Shown one piece after another: positions 9,484 to 17,340 of a stretch of DNA of 64,000 nucleotides. Position numbers and translations under genes: made by a program. The DNA is from Thermanaerothrix daxensis (GTDB lineage: Bacteria > Chloroflexota > Anaerolineae > Anaerolineales > Anaerolineaceae): positions 992,001-1,056,000 of the forward strand of contig NZ_LGKO01000002.1 in assembly GCF_001306145.1 (NCBI RefSeq). The letters run 5' to 3'. Each line of letters starts with the position of its first letter. The stretch's first letter is position 1. The notes below the pieces were generated by a model. It had not been told where the DNA came from. It searched no databases and worked only from the letters and a program-made list of their open reading frames with translations.

Positions 9484-10038
9484 TTACAAACGGGGAAGGT
9501 AGATCCCGCTTTGCTTCTGATATTTCCCTTTTTTGTCGGCGTAAGACACTTCGCAGACCTCATCGGCCTCAAAGAAGAGCACCTGTGCGATTCCCTCATT
9601 GGCGTAGATTTTAGCCGGGAGAGGGGTTGTGTTAGAGATTTCCAGTGTAACGTAGCCTTCCCATTCAGGTTCGAAAGGGGTAACGTTGACGATGATACCA
9701 CAGCGTGCATAGGTGCTTTTACCAAGGCACACGGTCAAGACATTGCGGGGGATACGGAAATATTCCACTGTACGCCCTAATGCAAAGGAGTTGGGTGGTA
9801 TCACACACACGTCCCCCTTAAAATCCACCATGGACTTGGGATCGAAATCCTTAGGATCAACCATAGCGCTAAATACGTTGGTAAAGATCTTAAATTCGTC
9901 GGCCACACGAATGTCATATCCGTAGGAAGATAAGCCATATGAGATGACCCCCGTGCGCACCTGGTGGTCCACAAACGGCTCAATCATGCCGTGCTCGAGC
10001 GCCATCTTGCGAATCCAATGATCCGGTTTCAGACCCAT
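9484..10038 (-). CDS. dcd: dCTP deaminase
   Basis: This 184-residue enzyme deaminates dCTP to dUTP, supplying dTTP synthesis. Conserved features are [28 protein letters not shown] and the catalytic glutamate in VTLEISN; the C terminus QSGIYLPRL fits over the active site in the family. Length is as expected. It could be a monofunctional deaminase or a bifunctional deaminase/dUTPase; motifs alone do not decide this here. It lies between ftcD (67 bp upstream) and the GH36 gene (21 bp downstream) on the same strand. Confidence 0.93.
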   Translation of the reverse strand: MGLKPDHWIRKMALEHGMIEPFVDHQVRTGVISYGLSSYGYDIRVADEFKIFTNVFSAMVDPKDFDPKSMVDFKGDVCVIPPNSFALGRTVEYFRIPRNVLTVCLGKSTYARCGIIVNVTPFEPEWEGYVTLEISNTTPLPAKIYANEGIAQVLFFEADEVCEVSYADKKGKYQKQSGIYLPRL

Positions 10039-10105
10039 AAATGAGACTCCTCTCAGCAGAAATGATTTTTGCCTGGATTGGCTCCGTGTTCTCTAACTTG
10101 AAGAC

Positions 10106-11656
10106 TCAGGTGTTTAGTTGTAGACCTCCACGCTCGCGGAGCAAGAGGCGAACCTCTTGAAATAAGTGCTCGGCCTGCTGTTCTGTGGTATTCAGCCGGT
10201 CCAACAAGGGTTGAGCCACGGAGGGTTCCAGAGAGCTGATATTGATTCGCACGTTGTAACCCGCACAGGTGATGGCACTATGGGCCAGCGTAGCGGCTGA
10301 GGCGGCATCGGTGATGGCATTCAGGTTACCTAGCGCAACGGTTTGTTGAGCCAGAGACATTACCATAAGGGTTGTTTGGGCTACCTTGAGTGGCACTTCC
10401 GCAGCATGGAGGTAGGCGTTTTGAAGGGCTTCCCGTCGGATCATTTCTTGTTCAGGGGTATCTTTGGGAAGCTTAGAGGCAGCCATGACGGCTTCAAACG
10501 CTTGTGCGTCCTCCTCAACGGCACTCAACAAAGCGCTGCGCAGTTTTTCGGCTTCTTCCAGGATTTGCCACATTTGAGATTTAACGGATTCATATTTCTT
10601 CTTACTGATGGTCAGACGTGCTACCATCGCTACCAGTGCAGCAGCCATTGCACCCGTAAATGCGGCGGCTGAACCCCCACCGGGGGTTGGGGTGGGGGAG
10701 GCTAAAGCCTCGAGAAAACTGGTTTCTCTGGGAGGGAGGGGTTCGGTAACCCGAGAACGCATGATCTCACTCAGGCGATTTTCCAGAATTTGGGTGGGTT
10801 CAAAGCCATCCAATTGGAGGTACCAGATCGCCGAGTCGTTTAAGGCCTCCTGGGGGATGAGCCCCACTACTTCGCTGTGATGCACGGTCACCCCGTAGTG
10901 CTCACTTTCGCGTCGGATCATTTCCATCACCCGAAAAATCGGGGTTTGGCGAAAGTTGGTAAGGTTCATCGAAACCTGGGCCTTGCCCTCAACCAGCACA
11001 CCCATGGCTTTGACGTAGCGCAGTCCACCGTTTGAAAAACGAATGGCCTTGGCTATTTTTTGAGCGATGGAGGTATCGCTGGTGTTTAGGTACACGTTGA
11101 AGGCGATTAGGGGATGGCGAGCGCCAATTACAGTTGCACCTGCTGGACCAACCCGTTGGGGACCAAAGTCGGGCTCACGCTCGGGGTTAGTCTTGATCTC
11201 CTCTTTTAGCGCCTCGTATTGGCCTCGACGGATATTTTCCAGGTTGACTCGTTCAGGGCGGGTGGCGGCTTCCTCATAAAGATAAACCGGGATTTGCAGT
11301 TCTTCTCCCACTCGCTTGCCCAAACGGCGGGCCATTTCGACGCATTCCTGCATGGTGATGTCTTGAATTGGGACGAAGGGAACGACGTCGGTGGCACCAA
11401 TACGGGGATGGGCTCCTGTGTGTTGATTCAGGTCAATCAATTCAGCGGCTCGTGCAATAGCACGAAAGGCGGCTTCTTCCACGGCCTGTGGGGGGCCTAC
11501 AAAGGTGATGACCGTGCGATTGTGGTCATGATCCGAATGGCGATCCAGGATATAAACGTGCGGGACCGATTGAATGGCCTGAACGATAGCTTCAACGACT
11601 TCGGGACGGCGAGCCTCGGAAAAATTGGGGATGCACTCGACCAGGGGTTGGGACAT
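10106..11656 (-). CDS. ftcD: Bifunctional glutamate formimidoyltransferase / formimidotetrahydrofolate cyclodeaminase
   Basis: The 516-residue protein matches the two-domain FTCD. The formiminotransferase half (1-300) begins PLVECIPNFSEARR and has the catalytic-His region HTGAHPRIGATDVVPFVP. The cyclodeaminase half (about 310-510) has the glycine-rich TPTPGGGSAAAFTGAMAAALV signature. It passes the formimino group from formiminoglutamate to tetrahydrofolate and releases ammonia, giving 5,10-methenyl-THF, so it feeds the folate pool used by the MTHFR fusion upstream in the window. No other histidine-degradation gene is in view. It is the first gene of the ftcD-dcd-GH36 cluster. Confidence 0.93.
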   Translation of the reverse strand: MSQPLVECIPNFSEARRPEVVEAIVQAIQSVPHVYILDRHSDHDHNRTVITFVGPPQAVEEAAFRAIARAAELIDLNQHTGAHPRIGATDVVPFVPIQDITMQECVEMARRLGKRVGEELQIPVYLYEEAATRPERVNLENIRRGQYEALKEEIKTNPEREPDFGPQRVGPAGATVIGARHPLIAFNVYLNTSDTSIAQKIAKAIRFSNGGLRYVKAMGVLVEGKAQVSMNLTNFRQTPIFRVMEMIRRESEHYGVTVHHSEVVGLIPQEALNDSAIWYLQLDGFEPTQILENRLSEIMRSRVTEPLPPRETSFLEALASPTPTPGGGSAAAFTGAMAAALVAMVARLTISKKKYESVKSQMWQILEEAEKLRSALLSAVEEDAQAFEAVMAASKLPKDTPEQEMIRREALQNAYLHAAEVPLKVAQTTLMVMSLAQQTVALGNLNAITDAASAATLAHSAITCAGYNVRINISSLEPSVAQPLLDRLNTTEQQAEHLFQEVRLLLRERGGLQLNT

Positions 11657-11689
11657 AGGTTGCCTCAGCTAATCAGGGATTGCGTATAT

Positions 11690-11695
11690 TATAAT
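11690..11695 (+). promoter_or_regulatory. Probable -10 element upstream of the SRAP gene
   Basis: TATAAT lies 39 bp before the SRAP ATG in the divergent gap with ftcD. The surrounding AT-rich stretch TATATTATAAT also reads as a -10 box on the minus strand, so it may serve both genes. No good -35 box is seen at 16-18 bp. Confidence 0.4.
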
Positions 11696-11734
11696 CATCG
11701 TTAGGCGAGTGGCTTAGCGAAAGGAAGGTGGAAA

Positions 11735-12397
11735 ATGTGCGGTCGTTTTACTTTAACGGTGGATGCTGAACAGCTGGCATTGGCATTTGGTCTGGTTGAA
11801 ATCCCAAACGGTTGGCAGCCACGCTATAACATTGCTCCTACACAGCCTGTGTTAGGGGTGCGAGAAGTTGAAAATCGCAAGGGGGAATGGATGCGATGGG
11901 GTTTAATTCCCTCATGGGCGAAGGATTCAACCATTGGAAATCGCCTGATTAATGCGCGGGCAGAAACATTGGCCGTAAGACCGACTTTTCGTTCTGCTTT
12001 CGCCTCCCGGCGTTGCCTGGTTCTAGCCGATGGATTTTATGAATGGCAGAGCACTGGAGGAAAATCACCTTCACAGCCTTTTCTTTTTCGGTTAAAGGAC
12101 GGAGCGCCGTTTGCATTTGCCGGGTTGTGGGATGTTTGGCGTGCTAGTACAGGTGAGACGGTACTTTCATGCACACTCATTACCTGTCCTGCTAACCCGT
12201 TGGTGGGGGAAATTCACGAGCGTATGCCTGTCATTTTAGATCGTGAGGAATGCTGGGAATGGCTGGAGGCCCATACGCTTTCTCACCTGATGAATTTCCT
12301 GCGTCCCTACCCGCCCGAAAAGATGGAGGTGATTCCTGTGAGTCGCGCTGTTAACGATCCGACGCTGGATGCTCCTATCTGTATTCAGCCTGTATGA
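11735..12397 (+). CDS. SOS response-associated peptidase (SRAP / YedK / HMCES family)
   Basis: The 220-residue SRAP protein shields abasic sites in single-stranded DNA by forming a thiazolidine crosslink through Cys2. The start MCGRF leaves Cys2 at the N terminus after Met removal, which fixes the start codon. Other family residues are present: N in PRYNIAPTQ, WGLIPSWAKD, INARAET, and E/H in HERMPVIL. A good ribosome-binding site (AAGGAAGG) precedes the ATG. It is divergent from ftcD and ends 65 bp before tRNA-Glu. Confidence 0.93.
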   Translation: MCGRFTLTVDAEQLALAFGLVEIPNGWQPRYNIAPTQPVLGVREVENRKGEWMRWGLIPSWAKDSTIGNRLINARAETLAVRPTFRSAFASRRCLVLADGFYEWQSTGGKSPSQPFLFRLKDGAPFAFAGLWDVWRASTGETVLSCTLITCPANPLVGEIHERMPVILDREECWEWLEAHTLSHLMNFLRPYPPEKMEVIPVSRAVNDPTLDAPICIQPV

Positions 12398-12421
12398 CAG
12401 GATTTTAAGGCATTCATTGGC

Positions 12422-12451
12422 TTGACCCGTTGATCTCCTTTGTGGTAGAAT
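12422..12451 (+). promoter_or_regulatory. Sigma-70-type promoter of tRNA-Glu
   Basis: The -35 box TTGACC (12422-12427) and -10 box TAGAAT (12446-12451) are separated by 18 bp. They lie directly upstream of the tRNA, whose first base is at 12463. Confidence 0.7.
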
Positions 12452-12462
12452 TTGGGCGCACT

Positions 12463-12535
12463 GCCCCCATCGTCTAGGGGACTAGGACGCAGCCCTTTCA
12501 AGGCTAAAACGGGGGTTCGAATCCCCCTGGGGGCA
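12463..12535 (+). tRNA. tRNA-Glu (anticodon TTC)
   Basis: A complete 73-nt cloverleaf is present. The acceptor stem GCCCCCA/TGGGGGC is followed by discriminator A. The anticodon loop is CTTTCAA with TTC at 12497-12499, and the T arm has GGTTCGAATCC. The first pair of the anticodon stem is a C-A mismatch. CCA is not encoded. Confidence 0.97.
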
Positions 12536-12570
12536 CAAAATAATCGCCGGTTGGGCGGTTATTTTGCTTT
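12536..12570. terminator. Terminator of tRNA-Glu, overlapping the rsmI 3' end
   Basis: A 13-bp stem starts at the base after the tRNA: 12536-12548 pairs with 12554-12566 with one G-T wobble and a 5-nt loop, followed by CTTT. The rsmI stop codon (12559-12561, minus strand) lies inside the stem. The arms are A/T rich at their base, so it may work for both strands. Confidence 0.75.
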
Positions 12571-13245
12571 AAAGTGGTGGATGACAAGTATAAACTCTGC
12601 TTTCTTAGTTTTTAATGTACTCATAACAGTGCGGAGAGTACCGCGCAGGATGGTTTCCTGAGGCAGAGTGAGATCAAGTGCCAGGGTAATGGGGATTTCA
12701 CTTCCAAACAAGCGCTCCACCTCTTGAAGTAACGTCATTAGACGGTAAGGGGCGTCCATGAGCACGATTGGCAAGCCAAGGGTTTTGAGTTTTAGGAGAG
12801 CCTGCCGGCGCTCTTCTGGCTTTCGAGGTAAAAATCCTCCAAATACGAACTGCTCAATGGGCGTATCAAGCACCGACAAAGCCGCCATGAGCGAGGAGGG
12901 GCCTGGGATGGGTTTGACCGTGGCCCCTATGGACACAGCCTGGTGAATCAAAAGCGCACCAGGATCTGAGAAGACCGGAGTTCCACAGTCTGAAATCAAG
13001 GCCAGCTGTTGGCCATTTTGTAGTAAAGACACCAGAAATGGAGCCTGTTGCATTTCGTTATGTTCATTAAGAGGGTAAAGGGGCTTGTCGGGAAGGTTAA
13101 GGAGGTGCAGCAATCGTTTAGCCTGACGGATTTCCTCACAAACGATCCCATCCACCTGGGTAAGAATCTCAATAGCGCGTAGAGTGATGTCTTTGGGGTG
13201 CCCCAGTGGAGTAGCCACAACATAGAGTGTGCCCGGTGATTTCAT
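12559..13245 (-). CDS. rsmI: RsmI-like 16S rRNA 2'-O-methyltransferase (short, divergent)
   Basis: This 228-residue protein has the tetrapyrrole-methylase fold of RsmI, which methylates C1402 of 16S rRNA. Family marks are GTLYVVATPLG at the start, LISDCGTPVFSDPG and KPIPGPSSLMAALS. The start at 13245 (MKSPGTLY) is preferred because the family begins there. It is shorter than the E. coli enzyme (about 285 residues) and lacks the C-terminal extension. The usual EDTRHT motif reads EEIRQA and TPIGNLED reads TPLGHPKD, so it is a divergent member. The stop codon lies in the tRNA-Glu terminator hairpin. Confidence 0.7.
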   Translation of the reverse strand: MKSPGTLYVVATPLGHPKDITLRAIEILTQVDGIVCEEIRQAKRLLHLLNLPDKPLYPLNEHNEMQQAPFLVSLLQNGQQLALISDCGTPVFSDPGALLIHQAVSIGATVKPIPGPSSLMAALSVLDTPIEQFVFGGFLPRKPEERRQALLKLKTLGLPIVLMDAPYRLMTLLQEVERLFGSEIPITLALDLTLPQETILRGTLRTVMSTLKTKKAEFILVIHHFKAK

Positions 13246-13321
13246 CGCTTTGATTATACCCATCCTATCGTTGGAAAGGACGGACAATTCATGATATATT
13301 AGGTGACGTCATTTGTGACCA

Positions 13322-13327
13322 TATAAT
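13322..13327 (+). promoter_or_regulatory. Probable -10 element of the ZIP transporter gene
   Basis: TATAAT lies 21 bp before the ATG at 13349. Upstream there are two direct GTGAC copies and a TGACGTCA palindrome (13304-13311). No convincing -35 box is present. Confidence 0.35.
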
Positions 13328-13348
13328 TGGTAATGCGAGGGCATAACC

Positions 13349-14164
13349 ATGGCACTGGCAGTCTTAGAGGGTATGAATCCGGTCTTGCAAGCCTTGCTGG
13401 CAACTTTGTTCACCTGGGGGGTAACGGCTCTGGGGGCAGCCGGTGTGTTCTTAAAGCGTGAATTGAGCCGCAGAATGCTGGATGGCATGTTGGGGTTTGC
13501 TTCTGGGGTTATGATTGCGGCCAGTTTCTTTTCTTTGCTAGGCCCGGCCATTGAGATGTCTCGCGATATAGGGGTGCCGGGCTGGTTACCAGCGGTCTCC
13601 GGTTTTCTGATGGGAGGTGTGTTCCTCTTCCTGGTGGATCGGCTGCTTCCTCATCTTCATGTAGGAATGGCTCCCGATGCGGCGGAGGGTTTGAAAACCT
13701 CCTGGCAGCGCAGTGTGCTTCTGGTATTGGCCATTACCCTGCACAATTTTCCCGAAGGGTTAGCAGTTGGAGTGGCGTTCGGTGCGGCTGCGGCAGGAAT
13801 ACAGGAAGCCACTCTAGCAGGTGCAGTGGCGCTGGCCATAGGCATAGGATTGCAGAACTTTCCAGAAGGATTGGCCGTTTCGGCTCCTTTACGCCGGGAA
13901 GGAATCTCCCAATGGAAAAGTTTTTTTCTGGGTCAACTCTCTGGGGTAGTGGAACCTCTGGCGGGGGTTTTGGGGGCACTGGCCGTTTTTTTGGTGCGAC
14001 CACTACTTCCCTATGCCCTGGCGTTTGCTGCGGGAGCCATGATTTATGTGTGCGTGGAAGAACTGATTCCGGAAGTCCACTCTGGGAACCATTCAGATGT
14101 GGCAACCATCGGGGTTATGCTTGGTTTTGCACTAATGATGTTCTTGGACGTGGCGTTAGGGTAG
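13349..14164 (+). CDS. ZIP family metal transporter
   Basis: The 271-residue inner-membrane protein has about eight hydrophobic segments and the ZIP metal-site motifs HNFPEGLAVG in transmembrane segment 4 and NFPEGLAVS in segment 5, as in ZupT. The long segment between segments 3 and 4 carries the histidines of LLPHLHVG. ZIP proteins import zinc or other divalent metals into the cytoplasm. The C-terminal segment includes EELIPEVH. It is followed after 10 bp by murJ on the same strand, with no metal-dependent regulator nearby. Confidence 0.9.
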   Translation: MALAVLEGMNPVLQALLATLFTWGVTALGAAGVFLKRELSRRMLDGMLGFASGVMIAASFFSLLGPAIEMSRDIGVPGWLPAVSGFLMGGVFLFLVDRLLPHLHVGMAPDAAEGLKTSWQRSVLLVLAITLHNFPEGLAVGVAFGAAAAGIQEATLAGAVALAIGIGLQNFPEGLAVSAPLRREGISQWKSFFLGQLSGVVEPLAGVLGALAVFLVRPLLPYALAFAAGAMIYVCVEELIPEVHSGNHSDVATIGVMLGFALMMFLDVALG

Positions 14165-14174
14165 AAGGACGTCC

Positions 14175-15710
14175 ATGCATTTAACCCGGGTAACCCGAAA
14201 TGCGCTTTTAGTGGGGGTTTTCTTTGCATTGGATAAGGGGGTTGGGTTTATCCGTCAGGTGATCATTGCGCGGCAGTTTGGTCTTTCGGATGCACTGGAC
14301 GCCTTCAACGTGGCAAACAATGTGCCCGATTTACTCTTTGCCCTTATCTCGGGGGGAGCCTTGGCCATGGCGTTTATCCCGGTGTTAACCGAAAGCCTGA
14401 CCCAGCGCGGGGAGCGGGCAACCTGGCAACTCTTTAGCCACGTGGCCAATCTGGCTTTCCTGGTTACGGGCATCCTTGGCATCCTGGTGGGAATTTTTGC
14501 CCAACCGCTGGTAACCTGGGAATTGGGGGTTGCGCCGGGATTCGGTCATGAGCAACAACAATTAGTGGTTGATCTCATGCGCCTTAACCTGATAGCAACA
14601 ATAATCTTTTCACTCAGCGGTTTGGTAATGGCTGCCTTGCAGGCCCACCAGCATTTTCTTCTGCCGGCAATGGCGCCTCTTTTTTACAACTTGGGACAAA
14701 TTTTTGGGGCCGTAGTGCTGGCACCCGAGCAGGGGGTAAGCCTGGGAGGCATAACTCTACCCGCGTTTGGCTTGGGGGTGCACGGATTGGTATACGGGGT
14801 CATCCTTGGGGCAGTTCTCCACCTGGGCATTCAAGTCCCCGGCCTGATTCGTTATGGATTTCAGTGGCAGGCTGGTCTTGGGCTGCATCAGCCGGATGTG
14901 CGCAAGGTGCTGCGGCTGATGGGACCACGCTTGCTAACCGTACTGTGCATTCAATTGATTTTTATAGTGCGTGACAATCTGGCCTCACGATTGGTGACAG
15001 GGGCTGTAACTGCATTGACTTATGGTTGGATGATCTTCCAGGTGCCGGAAACATTGATTGGAACTGCGCTGGGAACGGCACTCCTGCCGGCGCTTTCTGA
15101 GCAAATCGCACGGAGTCAAGGTGATGCATTTCATGAAAGCATTCAGCGGGCGATGCAAGTGTTGGTGGCTCTCACCCTTCCCCTGACTGTCATCTTGGGT
15201 TTGGGAATGCGTCCGTTTTTGGAGGTGGTATTCGGTTTTGGTGTGGAAGGTACCGACTTGCTGTGGCGAGTTTCCCAGGCTTATCTTTTGGGGTTATTAG
15301 GACAGTGCCTTGTGGAGGTAATGGTAAGGGCTTTCTATGCCCGGCAGAACGCCTGGGTTCCACTCTTGGGGGCTGGAGTGACCTTAGGATTTTATGTCCT
15401 GACAGGCACACAACTCTACCGCTGGCTGGGGGCGCCGGGAATTAGCCTGGCGGATGCTCTATCTTTCTCTGCCGAAGCCCTTTTGTTAGCTTTATTACTC
15501 GCGCGGACCTTAAAACGAGGATTTCGGATATGGCCTGTATTTGCACGGGCCGGATTGGCAGCAGGAATAAGCGGGGGAGTGATTTGGCTTGGTCAATCAG
15601 GCATTCCCTGGGGGCATTCACTCCTGATGGCAGGAGGATTAATGGGATTGGGGGGGATGTTAAGCCTGCCCTGGATATGGCAGGAAATACGGTTATTAAT
15701 CCGTCTGTAA
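14175..15710 (+). CDS. murJ: MurJ-type lipid II flippase (MOP superfamily)
   Basis: The 511-residue polytopic membrane protein has about 14 predicted transmembrane segments. The N-terminal MurJ signature is clear: GFIRQVIIARQFG, then DAFNVANNVPDLLFAL and GGALAMAFIPVL. MurJ moves lipid-linked peptidoglycan precursor across the membrane. Its presence agrees with the other wall-related genes here (ftsB-like, rodZ-like, LCP, LysM). It lies 10 bp after the ZIP gene. The assignment to MurJ rather than another polysaccharide exporter of the superfamily rests on the N-terminal motif. Confidence 0.88.
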   Translation: MHLTRVTRNALLVGVFFALDKGVGFIRQVIIARQFGLSDALDAFNVANNVPDLLFALISGGALAMAFIPVLTESLTQRGERATWQLFSHVANLAFLVTGILGILVGIFAQPLVTWELGVAPGFGHEQQQLVVDLMRLNLIATIIFSLSGLVMAALQAHQHFLLPAMAPLFYNLGQIFGAVVLAPEQGVSLGGITLPAFGLGVHGLVYGVILGAVLHLGIQVPGLIRYGFQWQAGLGLHQPDVRKVLRLMGPRLLTVLCIQLIFIVRDNLASRLVTGAVTALTYGWMIFQVPETLIGTALGTALLPALSEQIARSQGDAFHESIQRAMQVLVALTLPLTVILGLGMRPFLEVVFGFGVEGTDLLWRVSQAYLLGLLGQCLVEVMVRAFYARQNAWVPLLGAGVTLGFYVLTGTQLYRWLGAPGISLADALSFSAEALLLALLLARTLKRGFRIWPVFARAGLAAGISGGVIWLGQSGIPWGHSLLMAGGLMGLGGMLSLPWIWQEIRLLIRL

Positions 15711-15728
15711 ACCCCTCGCGACCTTGGG

Positions 15729-15742
15729 TATAATTGGGAGCA
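15729..15742 (+). promoter_or_regulatory. -10 element placed for leaderless transcription of the TPR gene
   Basis: TATAAT (15729-15734) ends 7 bp before the ATG at 15742, so a transcript starting at the normal distance would begin at the start codon. No usable -35 box is seen. Confidence 0.4.
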
Positions 15743-16821
15743 TGATGCCGGCGAACCATGATGACGCTCTAATCTCGACTTCAAATCAAACGTTGGAAGC
15801 CCCTGAACCAACAGCGAAAACTCGTAGGATACGCCTGGAATTTCTTATTCTGGGAGCAGTGGGAGTAATCCTGATTTCTGGTTTATTGGGCAGTTGGCTG
15901 GGATATCAGGCCGGCCTGCGCGACCGATTGGTGGAGGAAGAAAATCAGAAGGCCATTGTAGCCGCTACCCAATATCAGCTGGGTTTGGTAGATTTAGCCG
16001 CTGGGCGTTACGATGCAGCGCGCAAGCGTTTTGAGTATGTGCTGACGCTCAAACCCGACTTCCCAGGGGGCATGGATGGCCTGGCGCAGGCCATGATGGG
16101 GCTTACTCTCCAGCAAACCCCAACAGTTACTCCTTCCCCTACTACGCAGCCCACCCCTGATACCCGGAAAGAAGAAGAACTCTTTGCACAGATCCAGCAG
16201 GCCCTTTTGAATCAAGATTGGCAGTTGGCCATTGATACCATTGAGGTACTGCGTAAGTTAAACCTGACTTATCGGGCGGTGGACGTGGACGGTATGTACT
16301 ACCTTGCCCTGCGAAATCTGGGGGTTAAAAACATCCTGGAGCAGGGTCTGCTAGAGGTGGGGATTTATAACCTGACCCTGGCCGAGCGGTTTGCCCCTCT
16401 GGATGTGGACGCGCAGAATTACCGTATTTGGGCTCGTCAGTACCTATCGGCGGCAAGTTTTTGGGGGGTGGATTGGCAGCGCGTGGTGAATTATTTTGCC
16501 CAGATTTACCCGGCGTTGCCCAACCTGCGCGACGGCTCTGGCATGACAGCCACCCAACGCTTCCGAATCGCCTCGATCAAATACGCGGACCAATTGGCGG
16601 CGCAAGGGCAGTACTGTGAAGCACAGCTTCATTACGAAAATGCTCTTTCCATCGCTCCTGATCCCCAGGTTCAGCCTACTCTTGAGGCTGTGAGAGAATG
16701 GTGTGCTAATCCCCCGGCTTCCGAAGCCCCACCGACCGAAACGCCAACCCCTGGAAGCGAGATGACGCCCATTCCATCAGAAACCCTTACGCCTACGCCC
16801 GAGGATACTCCGACGCCATGA
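15742..16821 (+). CDS. Membrane-anchored TPR-like protein with Thr/Pro-rich tail
   Basis: The 359-residue protein has a single transmembrane helix near residues 30-55. A TPR-like segment follows (QYQLGLVDLAAGRYDAARKR, then PDFPGGMDGLAQAM), a Thr/Pro linker, a second helical repeat region (about 150-300) and a C-terminal Thr/Pro-rich tail. The domain after the helix should face outside. No catalytic motif is seen, so it may be a scaffold. The ATG at 15742 is chosen because TTG at 15724 lies upstream of a -10-like TATAAT. It overlaps the next gene by 4 bp. Confidence 0.75.
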   Translation: MMPANHDDALISTSNQTLEAPEPTAKTRRIRLEFLILGAVGVILISGLLGSWLGYQAGLRDRLVEEENQKAIVAATQYQLGLVDLAAGRYDAARKRFEYVLTLKPDFPGGMDGLAQAMMGLTLQQTPTVTPSPTTQPTPDTRKEEELFAQIQQALLNQDWQLAIDTIEVLRKLNLTYRAVDVDGMYYLALRNLGVKNILEQGLLEVGIYNLTLAERFAPLDVDAQNYRIWARQYLSAASFWGVDWQRVVNYFAQIYPALPNLRDGSGMTATQRFRIASIKYADQLAAQGQYCEAQLHYENALSIAPDPQVQPTLEAVREWCANPPASEAPPTETPTPGSEMTPIPSETLTPTPEDTPTP

Positions 16822-17336
16822 ACCCGTTCGTCCCTAGCTGGCTGCTTGCCCTTACCTATTGGCTGCACATGCTGGCTACGGTGATTTGGATTGGGGGATT
16901 GACGGCTTCTAACTTTATCGTCGTTCCCCTGGCTCGCAGCACTCTAACTGAGCACACCTATTTTGTTTTCTTTGAGCGTTTACAACAACGTTTGCAGGGA
17001 ATTGGCTGGGTGGCTTTGGCCGTTTTAGTGGGTACCGGGCTTTTTCAGATGAGTGCGCATCCGGCTTACCAGGGCTTTCTCAGAATTGATAATGCGTGGG
17101 CAATGGCAATTTTGCTAAAGCATGGTGTGATTGGAGGAATGATTCTGGTGAGTGCCTGGATGACGTGGGGGATTATGCCGCAGTTGCGGCGCATCAATTA
17201 CATGCTGAGTGCGGGTGTTGCAGTGGATGAGCCCCACAGATCCAGGCTTCAGCGCCGTCAAGCCTGGCTTTTGCGTTTGAATCTGGGCCTTTCGGTGGTA
17301 GTGCTGTTGCTGACGGCCTGGGCGCGGGTATCCTGA
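16818..17336 (+). CDS. CopD-like four-helix membrane protein
   Basis: This 172-residue integral membrane protein has four predicted transmembrane helices and resembles the CopD/DUF2269-type family. The start YWLHMLATVIWIGGL carries a conserved His, and LLKHGVIGG carries a second one. Members are linked to copper uptake or of unknown role. The ATG overlaps the TPR gene stop (ATGA), so the two are translationally coupled. It ends 4 bp from the convergent GT39-like gene. Confidence 0.65.
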   Translation: MNPFVPSWLLALTYWLHMLATVIWIGGLTASNFIVVPLARSTLTEHTYFVFFERLQQRLQGIGWVALAVLVGTGLFQMSAHPAYQGFLRIDNAWAMAILLKHGVIGGMILVSAWMTWGIMPQLRRINYMLSAGVAVDEPHRSRLQRRQAWLLRLNLGLSVVVLLLTAWARVS

Positions 17337-17340
17337 TTGC

